Origin: Symsagittifera roscoffensis
Taxonomy: Eukaryota > Xenacoelomorpha > Acoela > Convolutidae
Length of the DNA stretch: 64,000 nucleotides
Assembly (NCBI RefSeq): GCF_963678635.1
Contig: NC_087063.1
Location: forward strand, 73,987,617-74,051,616
Direction of reading: 5' to 3'
Part shown: piece after piece, positions 20,807 to 32,300 of the stretch
How the letters are laid out: every line of letters begins with the position of its first letter
Numbering within the stretch: the first letter of the stretch is position 1
The notes under the pieces: model-generated
Told to the model about the DNA's origin: nothing
The model's database searches: none
Seen by the model: only the letters and a program-made list of their open reading frames with translations
Made by a program: the position numbers and the translations under genes

Positions 20807-23800
20807 AGCGTTTTTTTTCTCTCTTTTTTTTTTTTTTTTTTTTTTAATTGTAAATTAAATTTGTTTAGTTAAGAGTTTCATAATCAATATGTACAACAAA
20901 TAACATCATATTTGTTCAATTGACATTACTTTTACCGGATACCGGGTATCCTGGTTTGTTGCTGAAGTCTTACATTTCCTTATAGTTTAGATCAGAAGGA
21001 GCAATTTGTATTTCTCATCTTCCATACTTCCCATGACACAAATGTTTGCAAGTTGATTTTCCATGACGTCGATAATTTTGAATAGGCACCACGAATAACC
21101 GAAACAACATACTTAAGTCTTGCAATGTTGGTTGATACAAAAACGTCACGCCAATTGTTAATCTGTAATATGTTTCTTGAAGGTTGTAGCGAGGGACAAC
21201 TGAAAATTAGGTGTTCGAATGTTTCGCATTCTAAATTACAATAGAAACATTCGGGGGCATTCTCGAGAAATAAAAACCACCGCCTTTCTCGATCTTTAAA
21301 AACAGCGTATGCAAATTTATAAAGAAAGTTTTTTTCCCATACATCAAGCATTGAATTTTTCCAAACTTTGCCTGTAAATTTAATCAATTCTTCTTCTGAA
21401 CAGAGGTAACGGTTTGCTGCAAAACCCAAGCGGAAAATCACAGCTCGATGAAAACTACAGTTTTGTAAGCAGAAATAATAAATATCTCGCGATTTTGTCT
21501 GTATTGTTATAATTAAACGGCTATTGGTACTGTTTGAAAATATTGCAAAATCACTTGAACTTATTTCAATAGAGATGTTCGTATTTCTCAACAAATTTTT
21601 GATTTCTTTCGGTAAAATTGAATCTGTTGGTAATAAACTATTTTGATCTGACATATCAGAAGCAAAGAAATCGATAATTTACATACTAAAAAGTTTAAGT
21701 TGTAGGCATGGTAAGCCTATCCCACCATCTAAGATGGGGTGATATAAAACTTCTTTTCTTATGTCGAGTCTGCTTGTTTTTTTTCAATTCTGTATTTAAT
21801 AATTCTTGGCATTTACTAACAGTATCCAAGTTAACTGTAGTATGACGAGCCAAATGAAAAAACTTAGGGAGAACATAAACTGACAGTGTTAAAGATTTGG
21901 CCCTCAAAGATTTACTTAGTGAAATTAACCCTCGATGTTTTTGAATTTGTGAACTCAACAATAATTCAGTATTTTCAATTTTTTGGGAAGTGTAAAACAA
22001 GACACCAAGTATTTTTGTTTCCTTGACTGTTTTATAGGGTGATAAATCAGGTATGGAAAGCACTTCGCTTTTACTTATGTTAATCATCATTTGAGTTTGT
22101 TTGCAAAATGTATCGATTAAGCAAAACAACCTGTCAATACATCGGATTTTGATAAGGCAAGTTATGTCGTCTGCATATGAAACTAGTTTGGGGCACAATA
22201 TCCCGAAACCTTCAATTGCTTCTGTAGATTCAATTGCTTGAAGAAGGGGTTCGATAAAAACTATGAATAAAAATGCGGGAAGAGGGCAACCTTGTCTCAC
22301 ACCGCGATGAATTTTGAAGCTGGCTGATAAAAAACCATTTATCTCAATTACTGCTTTTGAGTCTAAATACAAAATTTCAATAGCTCTAACTGAAAGCTCA
22401 TCAAGGTTTAACCCTTTCAAAATTTTGATGAGAAGTGATCTGTCAACTCTGTCAAATGCTTTAGAAAAGTCTAATTTTACAGCACATGAACCTCGGGTAG
22501 CCAATCGTTCTGGAGTAATCGCTTTTTTCAATTTTCGTATTGCTGTGTGCATTTGTATTCCAGGCAAATACGCGTGCTGATGGTTTTTTACAACTTTGCA
22601 AAGGTCATTTTTAATTCGATTACAGACTACATGGGCAAAGATTTTCGCGTCAGTATTCATAAGGCTGATGGGGCGAAAATCTTGTACTGCTATGGCATTT
22701 TCAGATTTCGGGATCAGTTTGATTATTGCTAAATAAAAACTGTTTGGAAGTTTTCCACCATGAACAAAATGATTAAAAACTTTAGCTAAAATTGAACAAA
22801 ACTCATCCGTGAAAGTCTTGTATAGCTTAGAAGTAAGGCCGTCTGGTCCAGGCGAGCTTTTCAAATTCAATTTGTTTATAGCCAAGTGAATTTCATCTTC
22901 TGTAAAGTAATTATAGCCATCATTCTCATTTTTTTCGAGTTTATTTTTTGATAAAAATGTCTTTAGTAGTTGATCGGAGTCTGTTGTAGAACTATTTGAA
23001 AAAATATTTGAAAAATACTTTCGAAATTGATTAAGAATATCTTCATCCATATGATAAACGTTCTGATCCACTTGAATTCTCTTGATTGAGTTGATTGTGT
23101 TCTTTGATGTCCATTGACTACAAAATTTGGGAACACCCTCGAATGTATAGCTGAGAGTTTTCTGAATTTTTCGATAATCTGAAAAATCTTTTTCCTTGGA
23201 AACTTTTTGAAGATGTTCCAGCACCAAATGATATTTTTCAATCAAATTAGGGTTGGGACCTTTTCCGCTGTGAATGCAATCTCTGAGAACATTTTCGTGA
23301 TACTTCAATAAATTAAGTTCTTTCTGATCTACACGCTTTTTGTTCTCTTGAATAAACCTCAGAAGGTCACGAAAATTGTGCTTAAAGTTTTCGTAACTAC
23401 TTGGTGATTCGTTTTCGTAAAAGTTTTTTAGGTCTTCACGAATTAAGCTGGCGTTGTTGTTTAAAATTTCTTCGTTTAATTTCCAGTAACTAGGGCCGCG
23501 CTGATACAAGTTAGATGGCTTAACAAAAACGTGTAAGAGTAAATGGTCAGATATTGATATTTGAATGCTTTGCATAGAATCATACTCTGATTCGAATTTT
23601 AAGAAGACATAATCTGTGCGTGCAAAAGTTTTATGTTGTTTGTCATAATGTGTATAATCACAAAAATCATTCTTGAGTGCAAAATCAACAAAACCAAAAC
23701 AGTCAAGAATTTGTTCTTTGAGTTGGGTAAATCGTTTGATACGTGCATCATTTAACTTAAGTATTGAAGAACTGTTAATATTATCATAACTCAGCGCATT
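20807..23800 (-). mobile_element. L1/Tx1-like LINE copy C, 5'-truncated
   Basis: A long T-rich run (20811-20845) marks the poly(A) tail. The element ends at about 23800 in the middle of the endonuclease, a typical 5' truncation. It is very similar to copy B and so is probably from a recent burst. The 3' hairpin GGATAC-CGG-GTATCC is at 20935-20952. Confidence 0.85.
20992..23800 (-). pseudogene. LINE copy C ORF2, nearly intact but truncated
   Basis: The frame is open from 23800 (endonuclease end with RTDYVFLKF and SDHLLLHVF) through the linker and the whole RT: SSPGPDGLTSKLYK, KLDFSKAFDRVDRS, GVRQGCPLPAFLF, LVSYADDITCL. It shifts at an extra base in a T-run near 21778-21785, and a stop lies near 21680 where copy B has Lys. 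The C-terminal domain resumes at 21654-20992. RT motifs are complete, but the missing endonuclease N-terminus and the breaks make it a pseudogene. Confidence 0.88.
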
Positions 23801-24962
23801 CTCTCGGCTTAATGAAAACGACTTAGTATTTGTTCCTTATTTGAAATTTTCGAATGACATTTCTCAACAAAATTCCATGACGATTGATTTGAAAAATAAA
23901 AATCGATTTCGATTTGATTTAAATCATACGATGAAAAACATTTAAACAGACTATTCTTTCGCCAGCAAAAAGGCCTGCTAACAGACTGCGAAGCTTTTTA
24001 AAATCCGCAGACGATCAATCGTAAACAGATAATTTCAGCGTTAGAAAAATACGTGCGCTTTGCAGACTTTTCAGAATGTTGCTCTGATGAGCAATTCTTT
24101 TCTTATTGCGAATTACGAGTTTCAAAGCAGAACTTTGAAAGCTCTAATTTGTGTTATGATTTTGATGTAGCCTGATAAAAATTGGTTGAATAAAAACCTA
24201 TCTCGCTTCAAAAAAATGCGAATCTATCTGAACCAGATAATTCCATCGTGAGACTTCATATTTATTCTAGATTCCTTGTAAAAGAAAAGTTCACTCTACA
24301 AATATCTGGAAGGAATATCAGCCTGGTGGGATTGTCTGTTTTTCTGCGCTCTCGGAATTTGAAGTTTAAAAATTGTGCCAAAGTGGTTGCTTTTTAAGAA
24401 AAAAGGCTTGGAAATTTCTAATTTATGTGAAAACCAATATATTGTAGATTTATATCTTTCCATCAGCGATTGACAATCAAATTATAAAAACGCTCTAAAG
24501 ATATTTAAGGTCAACAAGATAAGCAGCACTCACTTAATAAGATGAAAGACTTTCTCTTTTGCTGTTTTCAAATACTGTCAGTTTTAGTTTTGACGGCTTG
24601 GTTTACGATTTTCTTTACAAGGCCAACTGCATCGTTTAGCGAATTCGATATATAGAGATTTATGTTCTAAGTATCTTTTTGATGTACACTGCATCAAAAA
24701 TTACTCAGTCTATGTTCTTATTGAACAGTTTTTGCCTTCGTTTATGTTTCGTTATTTTGATTAGTGTGTTGCTCAGACTGACCGAAACTTATTTCATTAC
24801 ATTACTAAGCATGGCATGCTTGCAATTATTTATGCTAACAAATTGACATTTGAGCAATTTTATCCACTCTCGATATACGCACCTGTTAAGTTATCGATGT
24901 ATTGCGTCACAATAGAGATTGAATTGGGCAATCGATGAATTGCGCCCCTTGCCCTTACCTCT

Positions 24963-25022
24963 GATGGTTTTCAAGGGCCAATAATTGGTCCTAATTTGTT
25001 TCTCACTTTCATTAATGATCCT
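24963..25022 (+). pseudogene. Small RT fossil (motif B region)
   Basis: The plus-strand reading DGFQGPIIGPNLFLTFINDP resembles the GVPQGSILGPLLF-type motif of CR1/Jockey-like reverse transcriptases. I find no clear flanking coding sequence, so this is a short relic or chance similarity. Confidence 0.4.
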
Positions 25023-26287
25023 AAATCTCCTTGCCCGGCAAATCTCCTAAAAACCCCCTGGTTCGATCTCCTGTGAACCTTTTTTGGCGGACTTTGGTCT
25101 TAAATTATGAAATTGTTGAGCCGCTTGCATAAAAAACTTCAACGTGAAATTTTTTTTTTCAAGACCTGCAGAAGGTTTGAAGTGGCCCCGCATGCACATG
25201 GTGACCATGAGGATGTGGTATGACTTCCGGGAACCCCCCACATGCAGTGAGCCCTGCTCCATAGTGGGCTCAGAATCATTTGGAACGCCGCGAAGAAATA
25301 GTGAAGCTGACAGCAGCTGCTAGCAAAACCAGCTTGAAAGGCAATTTAACTGTGTTAAAATGTATTTTAAATGTATTTTTCGACATGGATTTCAGTCGAT
25401 AGCTCCGACTAACAACTGTATCAAACGTGATTTGACGATGATGTTGTACTTTTGCTAGCCAGGCAATGAGGTAACAATTCCTTCACAGAGGCAATAACTT
25501 TAGACGATTATGTGAAGCTTCTATTCAATGACCACTCGGTTTTCCTGCATAATTGACCGAGTATTTACCCGCAGTGTTGAGAACCAAATATGTTTGAATT
25601 TGAGCGAATATCAGAACAAAACAATTAAAAACTCACACTTCTTGCCAATATTCGGTGGTCAAATATCACAAGGCGAAAAGTCGTACGCTACTTGGAAATC
25701 TACATCAGTTCTGGATCTGTTTCAGATCTATGAGTTTGTTGTCGCGGAATCTGCAAGAGCAGCTAATTCCTTTGGTCACAAACTCCGCAAAAGGTTTTCA
25801 AGAATCCATGCAATAAAGCATGTACACGGAATTCGTCTACTTATAAGCCAAAAAGTGAGCTCTGCAAAAATGATCCACCTAGACCGCCTTAGAAATATTT
25901 AATCAGAGAATGAACAAATGGATTGTTTCCACCGAAAATTTCTACATTCGATTGAATACCGTAAACTTATTAATCGACGTATTTCAATGTTCTTCAAGAG
26001 CTCCTTACTTTTTCTTCGATGCTTCAAGGCAATTATGACATCGAACATGGGCCTTCAAAGATTATTCTGCAAGAAGTATCTATCTTTTAAAACCTCCACG
26101 AATAACTCTTCATTTATACGGTTACGTATCGGGTGAATAGTATAAACACAGTTTTTCATGTTTCTGAACATGTTAGGCTGAAGCAAGTTCAATATCAATG
26201 CCGACAGAGATCCTTTCTCGACTTCTCTGTTAATTCAGAATCATAATTCAGATGTCATCGAAAACTTTTTTTAATTGAAATTGTAAT

Positions 26288-26299
26288 TTTTTTTTACAG
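26288..26299 (+). promoter_or_regulatory. Splice acceptor just upstream of the CFAP54 start codon
   Basis: A T-run ending in ACAG (26299) lies eight bases before the ATG at 26307. This implies either a 5' untranslated exon upstream or trans-splicing of a leader onto this site. Protein similarity begins soon after the ATG, so a missing coding exon is less likely. Confidence 0.55.
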
Positions 26300-26306
26300 A
26301 TTTGTC

Positions 26307-29300
26307 ATGCCACAAAAACCAATCAAACATTTGCCATCCACCTATTACGACAGCACGTCGAAAGTCAACCCTGTTTTAGCTGCTTTTCAACAGGAATTTG
26401 AAGAGTTCAAGAAATTTGCTCTCAAAAGAGCAGAGGAGAAGGAAAGGGATGCCCTGCCTGCAGAAGATGTTTATGCTAGAGGGTATAATAATGTTCATAA
26501 TAAATTACACACAACAACGAGAACTGGCCACCGACTTACAAACAATTTTCTCCTTTATTGATATATTTTTTGTTTATCAGGTCAAATCGGCTATACAAAC
26601 TCTGGAACTCGTACATGCACCGTTTACCAAAAGAGTATTTTATCGAGAAGTTGATGGAGCTTGGGGATCTTTTGTGCAATCAGCGGGTAACTGTTTTAAG
26701 ATACCTGTAGAGTAAATCATGTAGTGTTTCTCAGAAGCTTCGAAGTATTAAGTGTTACGAATGCTCAAACTAGTGAGTAGAAAAGTTTTCATTTTTGTTT
26801 CTTTAAAAATTTGAGAACTCTTTACCACTTCACATGTTAGTTTCAATTTGAGTACCTCACAGCTGATTTAAGACGTATTTAATTCCTAGGAATACGATGT
26901 TGCTCTGCATCAGTGCTACGAAATGTACTTTGCATTTACCAAAATCTGGATCCCTGATGAGAATTATAAAAGCATTGACACTCTTCTGGAAACAGGACAC
27001 TTCACATCAACTGTCAATGACGCTTCGACGGTTCTAAATTTCTCCACTCCTTGCAGATTTACTTTAAAGTACTAAAAATTCCCTTGTCTTAACTGATACT
27101 TTTCTTTCAGATTCGAGCAATAATAGGATCAGCTGCCTGTAAATTCAGACTTGTAGTTCAAAGTGATAAATCACTTCAGGTAATCTCTTCAAAAAATTCA
27201 ACTATAGAGATAAATTTGTGTTTCTTCCGACAAAAAATAGCCTTTAAAAAATTTTGTTGCAGTCGCGACATTCGCTTGTGTTGATTGAGAAACTTCTGCT
27301 TAAACTGAGAACAGCGTCTCAGATATGTCTACCACTCGAACGTCTATGTTGGCTAGTCTACAACAGTGAGCAGTTTGGAAGTTGAATATAGTTTCTTTTT
27401 ACAAAAAAGATGGTTCTTTAATTTTAACGGTTGCTTTAGGTACGATTCACATATATAACATCTGTCGCTACCTTATGATCTATGGCCACTCTCGCATGGT
27501 GAGAATCTTCTAATGACATTATAGCTTATATTTCATTTTTAACTTCGATTGTGAGTTAAAATATTTCTCAAGAAGATTATAATATTTATGGTGTGAATCA
27601 ATTAGTAGCCAACTCTTTAAAATCAATTTCATTTTGCAAATCCTTGGCACTCGATCTTGGGATTTCTGTTCGGGTCTCTCTTGGCATCAAAAACGAGTTT
27701 AAATTTTGGTTAATTAACTTAGAAACAGTTTGAGCTCTCTTTAGGCTCTGGAATATCTGCTGTGGGCCAGTTGTTGTCTGGAATCCTGCATTCCTCTTCT
27801 CTCTATCAGATATCTCACTTGGCGGTCCACTCTCTACGTGGCGGTGTGCCAGTGCTACATGGATCTTAAGGACCTCGTTCGCTCAGAAGTTGGTCGCCAG
27901 TTTAAATAGAATGAGTCAAAATCATGGCTCAAACCAAAACAAACTGTGTTCTTCCAAGATGGGGTTCTCTCTCTTTTTTTAAGTTTTGTAAAATGAACAA
28001 ATTTTTCCCTTCTTGACAGCAAATTTCATATGATTATAAATAGATTAAATGACAATTCTCATGATTTTATGCTGAGAAATAGTAAAAAATTTATTGGTTT
28101 GTGCCAGTGAATCGTGAATATTTTGCAATAGATCGCAAAGCGTTTGTTTTTTTTTGCATTAGCTACACTTGAGTCTCAAATAAAAATTTCCATACAATTA
28201 ATCATTCAAAACGTTTACAAGCGATGTGGATCAAAATATGCAAAAGGTTCAACCAATTTTCGCCAATAAAAAATGTCCGCCAAGTGCAAGAAAAAAACCT
28301 AATGACGTAACTTTAAAAAGTGTTGTTTGTTTTCAGTCGTTTGCAAAGCGTGCCCTGGTGAAGATAGACGAGCTGAACGAACTGGAAAAATGCAGTGCGA
28401 GCAAGAGTGACGTCACAACTGTGCCCATCTTCAGGGCGGCCACCATCCGAGTGGGTGTAGTCGTGTTTCTCAAACAGGTGTATGACTTCAAGAAGAGACA
28501 GCGTCTGATGCCCAACAGACCCAACAAGAACAAGAGTCTCAGAGACATCGCAAACGTCAGTTTTCAACTTTTTCATCAAAGTTTTCCCAGTTTCAGCTCA
28601 GCCCTTGTATTTATGAATCCCTCAAATCACTATGCAATATTCGCACTATGTTATATATACGAATTTTGTGCCCCTTATTTTTTTAGTTTTGTTTTGGAGA
28701 TAATCGGAAAAAATTTTGAAAAGTCTCTGTCAAGCTTAAGAAAATCAAAGTTCCTTGATTGTGATGTTTTTTTAGCAGGAAAAATCTCAAATTTTGTTTG
28801 CAATCAATTTTGATTTTTTTGCGGCTTGACGTTTGATTTATTTTTAAACTCAGGCCATTTCCCTTGTTAGCATGAAGGCAAACTCTCTGTCGAACTACAA
28901 ACAAATTAAATTCACGAAAACGTGATCGACTTCTAATTTCGAACGTGGATTTTGATTTTCAGATTTCCCAGTGGAGTGAAAATTTTACCCATTGGTCTAG
29001 TTTGAATAGCGGTCATAAGAAATTTGAAGAGATTTAAGGCCATATTTTTTCACTTTGAAATTTGAAATTGAAGTTTTTGTTTTTCAAAAAACATGTCCGT
29101 TTTTTTTCTGTTCCCTATGTTTGTTGGCTATGTTATTTTCTTCCTAGCAGGGGCGATTGACTTAAGTGAAAAATTGATAGAATGAATGGAAGTAATAGCT
29201 TGAATAACTTCAAACTGTAGAAGAATTAAATTTAGAGGCTAGCCTGTATTCAAGTTGAGCATAATAACCGAAGATAATCTGACCAGTTTTTCTCGACCAT

Positions 29301-32300
29301 GAGACAATTTTTTTGGCTTTTTTTATTAACCCAATCACGAATAAAAGAACTTTTTATGATGCTGCACTTGACTCCCCACGAGAAGCAGCTTATACAGGGC
29401 TTACTTTCGAACTGCTGTCGTAGTATGTAGAAGGTTAATGTTTCATTTTTTGTTGCAAAATGATAAATCTGAGAAGAACATTTAGGTTTTCAGTTCTTAA
29501 TTGAAATAAAATTAAGTTCTATCCTTATTGTTTGAAGACGCAGCGAAGCGTGGCACCACTTTTGATACATGCCAAATATATCATGGCAAGTGTGCCGACA
29601 GAAAGTACGATAAAACCACGAATTCGGAAGATTATTTTCCGAAAAAGTCAAAAATATACTATCAACCAATATTTTCATATATTCAATTTAATTTGTTTTG
29701 AATGAAATTTATTTTTAGGAAATTTTTCTAGATATACAATTGCCAGCTAGAGTGTACATTGAAATGAAAAATACGAAGCCGATAAAAAGCTTTGATGATT
29801 CAAAAAATTGTAATTGAAAAATATTAAAATGACTTCCCCTCGGAACACAAAATTGGAGTAGTCGAAATTACAACCGAGACGAAAAAAACTTTTGAGTATT
29901 ATGGGTAGTTGAAGTGTAGCCATGCTCGAAAAATGTCTGTTTGATGGCAAAATAGAAGAGTTGGCTAATTGATTCAGTAGTTTTGTTAAATTTGAAGATA
30001 TTTTACCTGTGATCAGTTTTCATAAAGTAATAAGGTTTTATAGATTATCAGTTTTTTCAGTTTAACGGACTAATTCTGCTTGTGTTTTTAAGCATGTATC
30101 TTTGATGCGCTAGAATAATGATTTTAAATTCAAGTGCGTTATTTGAATTGGTTTTGAAAAATGTTTACTAGAGTCTTGTCCACTTTATTTCTCGGTAGTT
30201 GGCATTGCTTGTTGGGTGGATAAACAAACAAAAACTTTTGTTATTTGATTTTTTTTGTTTTTTTATTTTCATCCTCTAAAATTGTCTGGTTGGTCCGATT
30301 TTCCACAGAAAAAGGTTTTAAGTTTGTGCTCGGGATGATTTTTTGTACAGACAAGTTTAGATTATTTAACCGACATTTTTTAACGGAAGTTTTACTTCTG
30401 ATCGTTTTTTAAACCAACATTTTCACCTCTGATCATTTTTTGCAAAATTATGTTGGCTTAAATTTTGCCAATTAACGCGCGATATTTTTCGTTCTGTAAC
30501 GCGTAAGCGACGAAATAAAGCGGCAGCAACCATTTAGAATTAAGTTGAGGTAGACTAATTAGTTTAATTAGTGTGTTGTGTTATGAGAAAGTAATCAACA
30601 CTATATACATACGAGACATCACTCGAAAGGATGATGAGCCTATTTGAAGGTCACGTTTGTGCTACTTGCTTGAATAATCGATTCAAGTGTTTATAAAAAG
30701 TGAAAGTAGAATAAGACTGCTCGTATCAAAACGAAGACTAGAGATTTTCGGCTGCCCGTAAAACTTTATCGAATAGTGTTAGCTTAAGGAAAAATTGATT
30801 CAGTTTTTTTTTGATATTTTTTTCTAAACCATCTTTGCAAACACTGTATAAATACTTCGTGATATGATAAAGCCTATTTGAAGTTCCCATTTGGTGCTAC
30901 TTGCTTGAATAATTGATTAAAGTGTTAATAAAAATTAAAGTGTTTATAAAAAAGTGGAACAAGACTGCTCGTATCAAAGCGAAGCCCTGAGATTTTCGGC
31001 TGCCCGTAAAACTCTATGAAATAGTGTTAGCTTTAGGAAAAATTGATTCAGTTTTTTTGATATTTTTTTCTAAATCATCTTTGCAAACGCTATGTAAATA
31101 CAAAGTGGTATGATTCGCACATAGCAAGTTATTAATTAGACCAAATAGCATGCCTCAATTCAATTTATAACGATTGCTGATACGGATTAAAGCTCCGGTA
31201 CGCAGTTTAAATTAGTCTGGGGAAAAAACCAACCGAGCATAAATATTCCGTCTATTTTTTTTCGAAAGTTAGAACAATTATAACTGTTTTCATATACATG
31301 AGGGATGATTTTCAAAATCTTGGAAAAGTTTTCACTCAAAAGTTTTTTTGAAATGTTTCAACATTTTTAAAAATCGAAAATTACTCTACAGAAATTAAGG
31401 AGTTGTCTGAACATTCAGGTTTTTGCCTTGATACGAGCAGTCTCGTTGTTTTTAACATTGATTCGAGCTCTTTTTGCAGGTTGGCAGTGGCGACGAAGTT
31501 TGTTTCAATTCCATTAGTATTTGTATCATTCTAGTTATACAATAGATGTTCATTTATCATGCAACTATGTGTACATGTTCCGCCCTGTAGAACTTTAACT
31601 GGTTCATACATTGTAGTCCCGTTTGCAGATCGTCAGACCAGAGATTGAGAGTAATTATTGAATCCAAATGTTTTTTCCTAATTTTTAGAATGTGTGGCCG
31701 CGTACTGGCACTGAGAAGATGTTGAACGAGGTGTTTGATGGGTCTGCGGCCCAGTTTCTCACCATCCTCGAAGTGGTCAATGACCCCAACAGACGCATGA
31801 CATTCACTCAGTCGCCCTCTAGCGAGCAGGACGATGTCTGGGCTGAAGTCTACTCGGAGTTGTTCTTTGCCGGACAAGAAATCATCGCCGGTAATTACAT
31901 TCGGAGTAAATATAAGGCTTCATGTCGCCTTTATGTTTTTTGGTAGCAGAGCTAGGGAGTATGATTGGATAGAACGAAGATTTTCCCTCTGTCTTACTCT
32001 CATAAAACTTTTTCATAACTCATCATCGTTGGAACAATATGTTGTACTTTCACAGCAACCGGCTATCCTTGTTTCCTGTAAGCATGTGTTTATGTTTTAT
32101 TTGCAGGAGGGGGCGGAGCTTCTAAGATGCAGACGAGTCACGTGGGAATAGGTAGTGTCACTCAAGTCAAAGAGACAACACTCATGCAGATGGCGTCCAG
32201 AGGTACACTCAGAGTCATGAAGTAGAACCATAAAAATTGAACCATTTCTTTTTTCGAATTAATCTTGAATCATTTATTTGGTTAAAATATCTCCGCTCGT

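Larger units (their letters stand above)
23801..26299. other. Noncoding region upstream of CFAP54
   Basis: AT-rich sequence with no gene I can support. ORFs at 25528-25902 (124 codons) and 25918-26136 have no recognisable motifs. An RT fossil lies at 24963-25022. The promoter and 5' untranslated exon of CFAP54 should be in this interval, because its first coding exon begins at a splice acceptor; I cannot place them. Confidence 0.5.

Noticed and set aside
25528-26136. ORFs of 124 and 72 codons upstream of CFAP54
   Set aside because: No recognisable motif, atypical composition, no splice logic connecting them to CFAP54, and the CFAP54 protein already begins at its expected N-terminal region.
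26398-26715. ORF reading through intron 1 and exon 2 as a separate small gene
   Set aside because: The correct exon 2 frame is different (LPKEYFIEKLMELGD) and joins in phase to exons 1 and 3.
28226-28813. A 195-codon single ORF as an independent gene
   Set aside because: It merely runs through CFAP54 exon 8 (28337-28555) into flanking intron sequence; splice sites and family similarity support only the exon.
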